From Celerinatantimonas sp046054165 (GTDB lineage: Bacteria; Pseudomonadota; Gammaproteobacteria; Enterobacterales; Celerinatantimonadaceae): a stretch of 64,000 nucleotides of DNA. Below the pieces are notes generated by a model. That model saw only the letters and a program-made list of their open reading frames with translations. It was not told where the DNA came from and searched no databases. Both the position numbers and the translations under genes were made by a program. Of the stretch, positions 26,878 through 36,001 are shown in pieces. The first letter of the stretch is position 1. Each line of letters begins with the position of its first letter. Where the stretch lies: contig NZ_JBFNXK010000008.1 of the NCBI RefSeq assembly GCF_046054165.1, positions 1 to 64,000 of the forward strand, given 5' to 3'.

Positions 26878-27384
26878 TTAGGAACGTCGGACTATTTTAG
26901 GGCGTTTTTTGCCATATCCCCGATCTTTTAATGACCGCCCCCATTGATCTTTCCAGGCATCCAAACCACTTCGGGCATTTCCGGCAATAAGACATGCGGC
27001 CAAACTGGGACTCGCAAACTGATGATCCCGTAAAAACTCATATCCTTGTTCTGTTTCTACGAGCACATGTTCTCGAAGCAACTGTTCTCGAAGTTCACGA
27101 ACCGCCGGGCGCATGGACTCGGTTAATCCCAGATTGGCCGTTGAGCCCTTGGTGACGACAAACTGAGGACGACTTTTACTTCCCGCCGGATACCCATAAG
27201 CACTGGCCCGTTTAACCTCAAACTGAAAATCAGCCTGAATTTTTTCCTGGACCGCTTCCGGATTGATCAAACTTTGCAGTGCCTGCAACTGATGATACAT
27301 ATCAATAGGGATAATCGCCGCTTGCTGACGCCCTTCATTATCGACAATAAAATTAACCCGGTTTAAATCAAAATCCTTATCCAT
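26878..27384 (-). CDS. DUF4357-domain protein
   Basis: A 168-residue cytoplasmic protein. The N terminus (about 8-30, IVDNEGRQQAAIIPIDMYHQL) looks like the start of an antitoxin-like fold. The C terminus has the DUF4357 pattern FASPSLAACLIAGNARSGLDAWK followed by a basic tail. No partner toxin is adjacent. The ATG at 27384 has AGGA upstream. Function unknown; nucleic-acid binding is possible from the basic tail. Confidence 0.72.
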   Translation of the reverse strand: MDKDFDLNRVNFIVDNEGRQQAAIIPIDMYHQLQALQSLINPEAVQEKIQADFQFEVKRASAYGYPAGSKSRPQFVVTKGSTANLGLTESMRPAVRELREQLLREHVLVETEQGYEFLRDHQFASPSLAACLIAGNARSGLDAWKDQWGRSLKDRGYGKKRPKIVRRS

Positions 27385-27540
27385 CAATGATTTCCTAATC
27401 GTTAAAAACACGAGGGGTATTATCGTTTATCGTGCCATAACCCCGTGGAATAGTTTTATCTAATTCACTCAGCTCACGGAACAATCACAGACGTTCAACC
27501 GTCTCAAACATAGCCTCTTGAGTCATAATATTCCAGATAT

Positions 27541-27568
27541 GAAAAAGCCCCGCAATAGCGAGGCTTTA
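27541..27568 (-). terminator. Intrinsic terminator of rpoH
   Basis: On the minus strand AAAGCCTCGC/GCGGGGCTTT forms a GC-rich stem with a 4-base loop, ending in TTTTT. It lies 19 bases past the rpoH stop. Confidence 0.85.
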
Positions 27569-27586
27569 GGAAACAAATCACAATAA

Positions 27587-28435
27587 TTATAACTGCATAG
27601 ACTGACGTAATTTTTTCAACGCATTTTTTTCAAGCTGACGAATTCGTTCAGCCGAAACCTGATATTCATCAGCAAGTTCCTGCAACGTGGCTTTGTCATC
27701 ATCCAACCAACGACGAGTCACAATATGCTGGCTGCGATCGTCGAGCGTATTTAACGCCGCAGACAACCGATTAGCGGCATGAACTTCCCAGTTATCGTTT
27801 TCAATGCCTTGAGCAACATCGGATGTTTTGTCTTCCAAATACTGAACCGGAGCAAAACTTCCTTCGCTATCATCATCCACGCTCACATCAAAAGCCTGAT
27901 CCTGCGCAGCCATGCGCGACTCCATCTCTTCGACTTCTCGAGTCGAAACCCCCAATTCATTGGCAACGGTAGAGATTTCATCTTGACTGAACCAACCCAG
28001 CCGTTTTTTCGACTTGCGTAGATTAAAAAATAGTTTACGTTGCGCTTTAGTGGTCGCAATTTTTACAACACGCCAGTTGCGCAATACATATTCATGAATT
28101 TCTGCTTTAATCCAATGGACGGCAAAAGAAACCAGTCGGACTCCATGATGGGGATCAAAACGTTTTACCGCTTTCATCAACCCGATATTGCCTTCCTGAA
28201 TCAAGTCTGATTGAGGCAAACCGTAACCGGAATAATTTCTGGCAATATGCACGACAAAACGCAAATGAGACATAACCAGCTGGCGAGCTGCTTTCAAATC
28301 GCCATGCTCCCACCAACGAAGAGCCAACGCCTTTTCTTCTTCCTCCGTCAGCATTTTAATGCTGTTAACGGTCTGAATGTAAGCTTCAATACTCCCTTGG
28401 GGGACTAAAGCCATAGACGTTAAATTATCGCTCAT
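27587..28435 (-). CDS. rpoH: RNA polymerase heat-shock sigma factor (sigma-32)
   Basis: Directs transcription of heat-shock genes. The 282-residue protein has region 2 (SHLRFVVHIARNYSGYGLPQSDLIQEGNIGL), the RpoH box QRKLFFNLRKSKKRL, and a region 4 helix-turn-helix near the C terminus. The ATG at 28435 is preferred over an in-frame GTG one codon earlier. A sigma-32 promoter upstream of hslVU lies in the same window. The usual ftsX neighbour is absent here; a DUF4357 gene follows instead. Confidence 0.97.
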   Translation of the reverse strand: MSDNLTSMALVPQGSIEAYIQTVNSIKMLTEEEEKALALRWWEHGDLKAARQLVMSHLRFVVHIARNYSGYGLPQSDLIQEGNIGLMKAVKRFDPHHGVRLVSFAVHWIKAEIHEYVLRNWRVVKIATTKAQRKLFFNLRKSKKRLGWFSQDEISTVANELGVSTREVEEMESRMAAQDQAFDVSVDDDSEGSFAPVQYLEDKTSDVAQGIENDNWEVHAANRLSAALNTLDDRSQHIVTRRWLDDDKATLQELADEYQVSAERIRQLEKNALKKLRQSMQL

Positions 28436-28578
28436 CACTAAACCTCAACATCACGTTTATTGGATAAAGACCTAAAAACTCATATTTAGTTTACCACGGG
28501 CAATAGGGATTGCCAAACTCTGTCTATATCACATTTCTCTATAAAAGTAGAGTCCTGCCACATAAAAAAGTTCCCTAC

Positions 28579-28608
28579 AAAAAAGCCGCCTTATCTAAAC
28601 AAAGCGGC
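28579..28608 (-). terminator. Intrinsic terminator of kduD
   Basis: On the minus strand GCCGCTT...AAGGCGGC forms a stem (with one bulged base) followed by TTTTTT. It lies 38 bases past the kduD stop. Confidence 0.8.
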
Positions 28609-28646
28609 AACCAATTGACTGTAATTGAACATCAATTTTGGAGATT

Positions 28647-29408
28647 TTAACGGGCTAACCAGCCCCCATCAACGGCAATGGTATAACCATTAATGTAGTC
28701 AGAAGCAGCTGAAGCTAAAAAGACAGCCGGCGCCGCAACGTCTCGAGGAGTTCCCCAACGTCCGGCTGGAATACGATCCAAGATTTCGCTGGAACGATCA
28801 TTATCAGCTCTCAGTGCTGCGGTATTATTCGTAGCCATATAGCCAGGGGCAATCGCATTCACATTAATATTATATTTGGCCCATTCGTTCGCTAACAAGC
28901 GGGTAACCCCCATGACACCACTTTTAGAGGCAGTGTACGATGGGACTCGAATTCCCCCCTGGAAAGATAACATCGAGGCGATATTAATGATTTTGCCGCC
29001 ATTACCTTGTTTAACAAACTGCTTCGCAATCGCCTGAGACATAAAGAATACAGATTTAATATTGAGATTCATGACATCATCCCAGTCTTTCTCTGTAAAG
29101 TTTAAAGCGTCTTCACGACGAATAATACCCGCGTTATTTACCAAAACATCAACATGGCCATATTCACTCAGAACTCGATCAATATGACTATCGAATTGAT
29201 CTATTTCAGCCATGTTGGCATGAATATCGAGGAATTTATGACCTGCTTTTTCCATCATAGTTTTTGTTTCTGTCGGTTCTACAATATTGATCCCGGCAAT
29301 CGAACATCCAGCTTCAGCTAAACCAAGTGCCATTCCCTGACCCAAGCCTGTATCGCAGCCAGTCACAATGGCGACTTTTCCGGCTAAATCGAAACTATCC
29401 AAAATCAT
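28647..29408 (-). CDS. kduD: 2-dehydro-3-deoxy-D-gluconate 5-dehydrogenase
   Basis: Short-chain dehydrogenase that interconverts 2,5-diketo-3-deoxygluconate and 2-keto-3-deoxygluconate in pectin and uronate breakdown. The 253-residue protein has the NAD loop TGCDTGLGQG, NNAG, the catalytic Ser in NIASM and YTASK. The ATG at 29408 has AGGGG upstream; the longer frame adds six residues without support. It diverges from kdgR, which should control it. No kduI or pectate lyase gene is in the window. Confidence 0.9.
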   Translation of the reverse strand: MILDSFDLAGKVAIVTGCDTGLGQGMALGLAEAGCSIAGINIVEPTETKTMMEKAGHKFLDIHANMAEIDQFDSHIDRVLSEYGHVDVLVNNAGIIRREDALNFTEKDWDDVMNLNIKSVFFMSQAIAKQFVKQGNGGKIINIASMLSFQGGIRVPSYTASKSGVMGVTRLLANEWAKYNINVNAIAPGYMATNNTAALRADNDRSSEILDRIPAGRWGTPRDVAAPAVFLASAASDYINGYTIAVDGGWLAR

Positions 29409-29506
29409 ATATAACCCCTTTTCCATATATATTCGAAAAACGTCTTACATCCGACGTATCTAATGGTTACTAATATAAGTTCAAAGAACCATCATTTCAA
29501 CGTTTA

Positions 29507-29521
29507 TGAAATATTGTTTTA
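29507..29521. promoter_or_regulatory. Putative KdgR operator 1
   Basis: TGAAATATTGTTTTA is an imperfect palindrome close to the KdgR consensus TGAAAC-N3-GTTTCA, about 100 bases upstream of kduD. The operator role is inferred from the motif and the adjacent kdgR gene. Confidence 0.55.
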
Positions 29522-29569
29522 ATTTTGGTTTTAAGATAGAGAACTGGCTCACAACTTTTCGGGTTTTGA

Positions 29570-29584
29570 TAAAATCACGTTTTA
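29570..29584. promoter_or_regulatory. Putative KdgR operator 2
   Basis: TAAAATCACGTTTTA, within the larger palindrome ATAAAA-N5-TTTTAT (29569-29585), fits a relaxed KdgR pattern and lies about 95 bases upstream of kdgR. It may mediate autoregulation. Confidence 0.5.
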
Positions 29585-29678
29585 TAAAATATGAAATGTG
29601 ACATAGATAATCTTTTCAACCACCTCTATAATAGAGAACAACTAATAACATGCTCAAAACAGGAAAAGGTAGCTATTT

Positions 29679-30488
29679 ATGGGAGCAACAAAACAGGTTG
29701 AACCGGTTTCATCGGTACTCAAAGTGTTTGGCATCCTTCAGGCTCTGGCAGAACAACGAGAGATAGGAATTACGGAAATTGCCCAGCGACTGATGATGTC
29801 AAAAAGCACGGTCTATCGGTTCTTACAAACGATGAAGATGGCAGGTTACGTTTCTCAGGAAGACGATACTGAAAAATATACCCTCACCTTAAAACTATTC
29901 GAATTAGGCTCTAAAGCCTTGGAACATGTCGAACTCATCTCTTTAGCCGATAAAAAAATGCGAGAACTGGCGACTAAAACCGGTGAAGCCATGCATTTGG
30001 GGGCACTCGATGAAGATGCGATTATTTATATCCATAAAATTGATTCCCGTTACAATTTGCGTATGTACTCACGAGTAGGGCGTCGAAATCCACTCTACAG
30101 CACAGGGATCGGGAAAGTACTGCTGGCTTACCGAGATGAAGCTTTTGTCCGTGATGCTCTTAAAGATGTTGAATTCATCGCGCATACAAACAACACCATC
30201 ACCGATGTCGAACAATTCATAGAAGAACTCGCAAAAGTACGTGATGAAGTCGTCGGTGAAGACCGTGAAGAACAAGAAGAAGGACTAAGATGTCTGGCCG
30301 TTCCAGTATTTGACCGATTTGGGGTGGTCATTGCCGGGCTGAGTATTTCATTTCCGACCATCCGCTTTGAACAAAGCCGTCGAGATGAATATGTATCGAT
30401 GCTGCATCAGGCTGCATCTTCATTGTCAGACTCGCTGGGATTCCACGACTACCCCCAACCCGTACGGACCAGTAGTGAAGTTTCCTGA
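29679..30488 (+). CDS. kdgR: IclR-family pectin/KDG regulon repressor
   Basis: A repressor that releases its operators when bound to 2-keto-3-deoxygluconate. The 269-residue protein closely matches E. coli KdgR. The winged helix (VSSVLKVFGILQALAEQREIGITE, MMSKSTVYRFLQTMK) spans about 9-70. The effector domain contains LGALDEDAIIYIHKIDS, RRNPLYSTGIGKVLLA and EEGLRCLAVPVFDRFG. It is divergent from kduD with KdgR-like boxes between. Confidence 0.95.
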   Translation: MGATKQVEPVSSVLKVFGILQALAEQREIGITEIAQRLMMSKSTVYRFLQTMKMAGYVSQEDDTEKYTLTLKLFELGSKALEHVELISLADKKMRELATKTGEAMHLGALDEDAIIYIHKIDSRYNLRMYSRVGRRNPLYSTGIGKVLLAYRDEAFVRDALKDVEFIAHTNNTITDVEQFIEELAKVRDEVVGEDREEQEEGLRCLAVPVFDRFGVVIAGLSISFPTIRFEQSRRDEYVSMLHQAASSLSDSLGFHDYPQPVRTSSEVS

Positions 30489-30512
30489 ATCATTTCAGTT
30501 CATTAATCATCT

Positions 30513-30544
30513 AAAGAAGTCTCTTCATTAATAGAGGCTTCTTT
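30513..30544 (+). terminator. Intrinsic terminator of kdgR
   Basis: A 12-bp stem (AAAGAAGTCTCT/AGAGGCTTCTTT, one wobble) with an 8-base loop, followed by TATTT, lies 24 bases after kdgR. Confidence 0.75.
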
Positions 30545-30594
30545 ATTTCCAAAGCATTTTACGCACTGGATGTTCCCCATCGAAAAAATCACAT

Positions 30595-30630
30595 AAAAAA
30601 ACCGACAATCTTTCGATTATCGGCTTTTTT
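30595..30630 (-). terminator. Bidirectional terminator downstream of rpmE
   Basis: CCGACAATC/GATTATCGG (one mismatch) is flanked by A and T runs, giving a U tract in both directions. It lies 63 bases past the rpmE stop and also backs up the kdgR terminator. Confidence 0.75.
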
Positions 30631-30693
30631 ACATTCCGGAGAACGGTATTCATCATAACTGGATCATGAATGGGTTTCCGGCAAACTCGGTCA

Positions 30694-30903
30694 TTATTTA
30701 GCAAATTTACCGAAACGTTTGTTGAAGCGATCCACACGACCACCGGTATCAACAACACGTTGTTTACCAGTATAGAATGGATGACATTTGTCACAAACGT
30801 CCAAGCTGATTGCGCCAACACGAGTTGAGCGAGTTTTGATTACGTTACCGCAAGAACAAGTTGCAACAAGTTCTTCATATTCTGGATGAATACCAGTTTT
30901 CAT
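30694..30903 (-). CDS. rpmE: 50S ribosomal protein L31 (zinc-binding form)
   Basis: The 69-residue protein has the four-cysteine C+ signature (CSCG and CDKC), so it is the zinc-containing L31. The ATG at 30903 gives the canonical MKTGIHPEYEE start; four extra upstream codons are rejected. It is divergent from priA, as in E. coli. Confidence 0.97.
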   Translation of the reverse strand: MKTGIHPEYEELVATCSCGNVIKTRSTRVGAISLDVCDKCHPFYTGKQRVVDTGGRVDRFNKRFGKFAK

Positions 30904-31153
30904 GGGAAACCTCACAATTAGGCCGTGTCGCTATCCAACCCGAAGTCAGACACCACACGAAACATTATAAAATTGAGTGAACACTCTATCAGGGCGCGCA
31001 TGTTAGCCGATCTTAACTATTCTAGCAACGAGTTTTGATGAATTATTGCTGTTTTTTTCACCGTCTCAATCAACCAATATCACTGGTAACCCCCTTACGG
31101 GCTGTTTACACTACTCTCTCATTTATTATGAAATCGATTTAGGAGATGACGCG

Positions 31154-33355
31154 TTGCAATTAGTGCGGGTGGTGGTGGCGACTCATTTACGCCGAACATT
31201 TGATTATTTAATACCGGACGATCAGGAACTTCCAGCGATTGGGGCTCGCCTTGAAGTTCCTTTTGGCCAGCGCCGATTAATTGCAATAGCCATCGAACAT
31301 CCCCAGCACAGTGATATTGCAGCCGATAAATTACGACCTATCGGCCAACGGTTAGATCCGTGCCCGCTGCTTCCAGCGCCTATCCATAAATTACTACTCT
31401 GGTCGGCCCAGTATTATCATTACAGCTTAGGGGACGTCTATCTTCAGGCCCTCCCCACCTTGTTACGTCAAGGACAACCCGCGCAAAAAGTGCCCAAAAA
31501 ATACTGGCAGATCACTGAACAGGGGAAAACCCGCCTGCGACAGTTAGCGCGAACCTCAAAAGCGCCCCGCCAAAAACAGGTTCTGGAACAGTTGCAGCAA
31601 GTGGCATTATTTCCCCACGAACAATGGTCATCTCTTGAAATTACCCCTGCCGTTTTAAACACCATGCAATCACAGCACTGGATCGAACCCGTCACGCAGA
31701 TGCCCAAAAGTCATCCATGGCAATGGCGAGATCTAGCGCAACAACCTCACCAACTAAATAGCCAACAGGCCGTTGCCGTCGCCGCTATCACTCACCGGAG
31801 TGCACCTTTCACTCCTTTCTTATTAGAAGGGGTCACCGGTTCAGGAAAAACCGAAGTCTATCTGCAGGTACTGGAACCTTTATTAAAATCGGGTAAACAA
31901 GCACTGATCCTAGTCCCCGAAATCGGATTAACCCCGCAAACGATCGACCGATTTCGACGACGTTTTGAGCTGCCACTGGCCGTTCTCCATTCCGGGATGA
32001 ATGACCGCCAGCGCCTTGATGCCTGGTTACAGGCCAAAAATGGTGAAGTTGCTATCGTGATCGGCACCCGATCCGCCCTATTCACTCCATTGCAAAATCC
32101 CGGGATTATTATCATTGATGAAGAACATGACAGTTCTTTCAAACAACAGGATACCTTCCGCTATCATGCCCGGGATGTGGCACTGATGCGAGCGAAACTG
32201 GAGCAAATTCCCATCGTTATGGGAACGGCGACACCGGCGTTAGAATCGCTACATAATGCCCTGTCCGGCCGCTATCATTATCTTCAGTTGAGCCAACGAG
32301 CCGGAAACGCTCAACCAGCCCATCATCAACTGCTCGATATTAAAAACCAGCCCCTGCGGGCGGGGTTATCTCCCCAGCTTCTCCAAGCCATGCAGCAAAC
32401 ATTGAAAAATGGGCAACAGGTCATGCTCTTTCTGAACCGCCGCGGATATGCCCCGGCCCTGCTTTGCCATGAATGTGGAGAAGTCGTCGAGTGCCCCCGC
32501 TGCGAACGCTTTTATACGGTGCACCAACAACCCGCCCATCTGGCCTGTCACCATTGCGGCAGTCAGCGCCCGATCCCGCAGCAATGCCAGCATTGCGGAT
32601 CCACACAACTGGTCACCACCGGACTGGGCACAGAACAACTCGAACAAGAGCTGAAACAACTGTTTTCAGACTATGCCATCGCTCGAATTGATCGAGACAG
32701 TACCCGCCGCAAAGGCGCTTTAGAAACCATGCTAAAAGCGATCAATGCTAATGAATATCAAATTTTAATCGGAACGCAAATGTTGGCCAAAGGCCATCAT
32801 TTTCCTAACGTAACCTTAGTCGCCATCATCGATATTGATCACGCGCTGTTTAGTAGTGATTTTCGAGCAGCCGAACGACTCGCACAGTTATTTATTCAAG
32901 TTGCGGGGCGTGCCGGACGCGCCGGATTAAAAGGTACCGTCATGCTTCAAACACACCATCCGGAGCATGAACTCCTGCAGGATTTAATCAACAATGGCTA
33001 TACGCATTTTGCCCAATTTGCCTTAAGAGAACGTCAGCAAACCGAATTACCACCGTTTAGTTATCAGGCTCTGATCCGATTCGAAACCTCTCATTCAGAA
33101 AAAATCCAGCAATTCAGCGAGCAATTAGAAGCGTTTGAACGTTCGCTGAGCGATCATCAGTGTTGGATCTTTCCCGTTACCGAATCCGCTTTGCCCAAAC
33201 GGGCCGGGAAATTACGGATGCAACAATTACTGCAGGCCCATCAACGCGTCAGGCTTCATCAGTTACTCCACCATCTGGCACATTGGCTAGAAAATACACC
33301 TTGTGCACAACGGGTTCGCTGGTCAATTGATGTCGATCCCATTGATATGCTGTAA
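31154..33355 (+). CDS. priA: Primosomal replication restart helicase PriA
   Basis: A 3'-5' helicase that reloads the replisome at stalled forks. The start is probably TTG at 31154, with AGGAG at 31141-31145 eight bases upstream. This gives 733 residues, almost the E. coli length, and aligns with the conserved N terminus (RTFDYLIP). The frame open from 31046 would add 36 unrelated residues. Motifs: Walker A GVTGSGKTE, DEEH box, a zinc-binding region with paired cysteines (CHECGE, CPRC, CHHCG, CQHCG), and GTQMLAKGHHFP. Confidence 0.94.
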   Translation: MQLVRVVVATHLRRTFDYLIPDDQELPAIGARLEVPFGQRRLIAIAIEHPQHSDIAADKLRPIGQRLDPCPLLPAPIHKLLLWSAQYYHYSLGDVYLQALPTLLRQGQPAQKVPKKYWQITEQGKTRLRQLARTSKAPRQKQVLEQLQQVALFPHEQWSSLEITPAVLNTMQSQHWIEPVTQMPKSHPWQWRDLAQQPHQLNSQQAVAVAAITHRSAPFTPFLLEGVTGSGKTEVYLQVLEPLLKSGKQALILVPEIGLTPQTIDRFRRRFELPLAVLHSGMNDRQRLDAWLQAKNGEVAIVIGTRSALFTPLQNPGIIIIDEEHDSSFKQQDTFRYHARDVALMRAKLEQIPIVMGTATPALESLHNALSGRYHYLQLSQRAGNAQPAHHQLLDIKNQPLRAGLSPQLLQAMQQTLKNGQQVMLFLNRRGYAPALLCHECGEVVECPRCERFYTVHQQPAHLACHHCGSQRPIPQQCQHCGSTQLVTTGLGTEQLEQELKQLFSDYAIARIDRDSTRRKGALETMLKAINANEYQILIGTQMLAKGHHFPNVTLVAIIDIDHALFSSDFRAAERLAQLFIQVAGRAGRAGLKGTVMLQTHHPEHELLQDLINNGYTHFAQFALRERQQTELPPFSYQALIRFETSHSEKIQQFSEQLEAFERSLSDHQCWIFPVTESALPKRAGKLRMQQLLQAHQRVRLHQLLHHLAHWLENTPCAQRVRWSIDVDPIDML

Positions 33356-33445
33356 TGAGCAGTAGTGTTTAGCGGCAATTATCGCTAAAATACCCGGCCT
33401 GAATTTTGAACTATTGCCAAAAAGCCAAACAGGTACTGTCCAGCT

Positions 33446-35194
33446 ATGAAAGAGCGCATCCAACAACTTCTTGAAGAAACAATTTCTCAACTCAAACAAC
33501 GGCAATTACTCCCTGCCAACCTGAGTGCGCAGATCATGGTGGACAAGACCCGAGATAAAACTCACGGGGATTTAGCGACTAACGTAGCGATGGTCAATGC
33601 CAAAGCCGCCGGGATGAAACCCCGAGACTTCGCCCAAATGATTATCGAACATCTACCGACCTCTGATCTGGTTGAAAAAACAGAAATTGCCGGTCCCGGA
33701 TTTATCAACTTTTATCTGAATAGCAACTGGCTTGCCTCTCAAGTCGAACAGATGTCCCATTCCGCCACGCTGGGTGTACAACAAGATCAACATCAAACCA
33801 TCGTCGTAGATTACTCCGCTCCGAATGTTGCCAAAGAGATGCACGTTGGCCATATCCGCTCCACCATCATCGGGGATGCTGTGGTTCGAACACTGGAATT
33901 TTTGGGTAATAAAGTCATCCGAGCCAATCACATCGGGGACTGGGGAACCCAGTTTGGGATGCTGATTGCCAACTTAGAAGATGTCGCTCAGCAACAAGGG
34001 CTGGATCCCACCCACATCAGTCTGGCCAATCTGGAAGAATTTTACCGGGAAGCCAAACAACGTTATGACAGTGATGAAGTCTTTGCAGAACGTGCTCGCA
34101 ACTATGTGGTGCGACTACAAGGCGGTGACGAATACTGCAATACGCTCTGGCGAAAACTGGTCGATATTACGCTCAATCATAACCAATCCGTCTATGATCG
34201 ATTAGGCGTTTCCCTCACCAAACAAAATGTGATGGGTGAAAGCCTTTATAATGACATGTTACCCGGCATTGTCGACGATCTGCTGCAACGTCACATTGCC
34301 GAGGAAGATCATGGTGCCACGGTCGTATTTCTGCCGGAGTTTAAAAATAAAGATGGCGATCCAATGGGCGTTATTATCCGAAAAAAAGATGGGGGATACC
34401 TATACACCACCACGGATATCGCCTGTGCTAAATATCGTTATGAAACGCTAGGCGCTGATCGCGTCTTATATTTTATCGACTCGCGCCAACACCAGCACCT
34501 GATGCAAGCTTGGACCATTGTGCGAAAAGCGGGCTATGTTCCCGAAACAATTCCTTTAGAACACCATGCTTTCGGTATGATGCTGGGCAAAGATGGACGT
34601 CCGTTTAAAACGCGTAGTGGCGGTACGGTCAAACTCGTTGATCTGCTGGATGAAGCTGAATCCAGAGCCACAGAATTATTAGCAACCCGCGATACCGACC
34701 TAACCGAACAGGAATTGGCCGAAGTGACGCGGACGATCGCCATTGCCTCGGTCAAATATGCAGATCTGTCCAAAAACAGAACGACTGATTATATTTTCGA
34801 CTGGGATAACATGTTGGCATTCAACGGAAATACAGCGCCTTATTTACAATATGCTTATGCCCGAATCGCTGCAATCTTCCGTAAATCCGCCATAGCGATG
34901 GATTCACTACAGGCCCCACTTTATCTTGAACAAGAACAAGAAATTGCTCTGGCTCAGAAACTTATTCAATTTAATGAAACCGTGCATCAGGTGGCTGCGA
35001 AAGGAATGCCACACATGCTCTGTAATTATCTTTACGAATTATGTGGTTTATTTATGAGTTTCTACGAAGCATGCCCAATGTTATCCGCTGAGGAAAAACT
35101 CAAACAATCTCGACTACAGCTGGCAGCCCTGAGTGCCAAAGTCATCCAACGGGGGCTCGGCCTGCTCGGGATCCAAACATTAGAGCGAATGTAA
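33446..35194 (+). CDS. argS: Arginyl-tRNA synthetase
   Basis: Charges tRNA-Arg. The 582-residue class I enzyme has an N-terminal Add-1 domain. It has the HIGH-type motif in APNVAKEMHVGHIRST, the substrate segment GTQFGM, and LGKDGRPFKTRSG in place of a canonical KMSKS, as usual for ArgS. The C-terminal all-alpha anticodon-binding domain ends at GIQTLERM. It precedes ftsN by 3 bases. Confidence 0.97.
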   Translation: MKERIQQLLEETISQLKQRQLLPANLSAQIMVDKTRDKTHGDLATNVAMVNAKAAGMKPRDFAQMIIEHLPTSDLVEKTEIAGPGFINFYLNSNWLASQVEQMSHSATLGVQQDQHQTIVVDYSAPNVAKEMHVGHIRSTIIGDAVVRTLEFLGNKVIRANHIGDWGTQFGMLIANLEDVAQQQGLDPTHISLANLEEFYREAKQRYDSDEVFAERARNYVVRLQGGDEYCNTLWRKLVDITLNHNQSVYDRLGVSLTKQNVMGESLYNDMLPGIVDDLLQRHIAEEDHGATVVFLPEFKNKDGDPMGVIIRKKDGGYLYTTTDIACAKYRYETLGADRVLYFIDSRQHQHLMQAWTIVRKAGYVPETIPLEHHAFGMMLGKDGRPFKTRSGGTVKLVDLLDEAESRATELLATRDTDLTEQELAEVTRTIAIASVKYADLSKNRTTDYIFDWDNMLAFNGNTAPYLQYAYARIAAIFRKSAIAMDSLQAPLYLEQEQEIALAQKLIQFNETVHQVAAKGMPHMLCNYLYELCGLFMSFYEACPMLSAEEKLKQSRLQLAALSAKVIQRGLGLLGIQTLERM

Positions 35195-35197
35195 TTC

Positions 35198-35752
35198 ATG
35201 GCACGGGACTATGTCGGGCGTAAGCCTTCACCCAACAAAAAAGGGCGGAAACCCACCCCGCCCCCCAGTCGACGCTTGCCTATTTTGGCCGTCATTATTC
35301 TGGTTGTGGCGATTGCTGCATTCGTAGGGGTCCTCTGGCATATAAAAAACTCGGCAAAAGCTCCTGCGCCATTACCCGCGGCTGTCGTTCCCAAAGCACC
35401 GGCTCCCGTCCAGGTGAAACCCTTACCGAAGCAACCCAAAGAACCGGATTATATTCGTGAGCTGGAAAATAAGCAGGTCAAAGTCAAAGTACCTAAACGA
35501 GAAAAATCCGAACATCGTTATCAAATGCAATGTGCAGCCTTTCGCAATCGCAGTGATGCGGAAACCATGAAAGCCAAAATTGCATTTTCCGGATTATCCA
35601 GTCAGGTCCGCCGCAGTGAAGGGAAAAAAGGGGCTTGGTTTAAAGTCGTGCTCGGACCTTATGACACTCGCCGTAAAGCCGAAAGCGATCGCCATCTACT
35701 GGAACGAAACAACATCAATACCTGTCAAATCTGGTATTGGACTTGGGATTGA
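35198..35752 (+). CDS. ftsN: Cell division protein FtsN (SPOR domain)
   Basis: An inner-membrane divisome activator. The 184-residue protein has a basic cytoplasmic N terminus, one membrane helix (about 27-48), a Pro/Ala/Lys-rich periplasmic linker and a C-terminal SPOR domain (about 106-184). It is shorter than E. coli FtsN (319 residues), mainly in the linker. The argS-ftsN-hslVU context supports the name. Confidence 0.88.
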   Translation: MARDYVGRKPSPNKKGRKPTPPPSRRLPILAVIILVVAIAAFVGVLWHIKNSAKAPAPLPAAVVPKAPAPVQVKPLPKQPKEPDYIRELENKQVKVKVPKREKSEHRYQMQCAAFRNRSDAETMKAKIAFSGLSSQVRRSEGKKGAWFKVVLGPYDTRRKAESDRHLLERNNINTCQIWYWTWD

Positions 35753-35824
35753 TCTTCCTTCAATCTTTGTTCATTAAAGGGCTGTTTTGCCGATACCGAC
35801 ACAGCCTACACCGCTAGCTTTCGC

Positions 35825-35851
35825 GAGCATCAACCATGGAGGTTGATGCTC
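35825..35851 (+). terminator. Putative terminator of argS-ftsN
   Basis: An 11-bp perfect stem, GAGCATCAACC/GGTTGATGCTC, with a 5-base loop and a weak U tract (TTGCTT). Confidence 0.65.
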
Positions 35852-35916
35852 TTGCTTAAGATCTCGATAAAAATCAGCGCTGTTTAGCGCCCAGTCTGGG
35901 ACATTTTCGCTTTGCT

Positions 35917-35945
35917 CTTGAAAAAGAGCTGAATCCCCCCCATAT
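35917..35945 (+). promoter_or_regulatory. Sigma-32 heat-shock promoter of hslVU
   Basis: CTTGAAA (35917-35923) and CCCCATAT (35938-35945) are separated by 14 bp, matching the RpoH consensus CTTGAAA-N(11-16)-CCCCATNT. It lies 57 bases upstream of the hslV start codon. Confidence 0.88.
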
Positions 35946-36001
35946 CAGCAGGTATATCTGCAGATCAGTTACTGATCTTATTTGCAACAGAGAGGTTTAT
36001 T

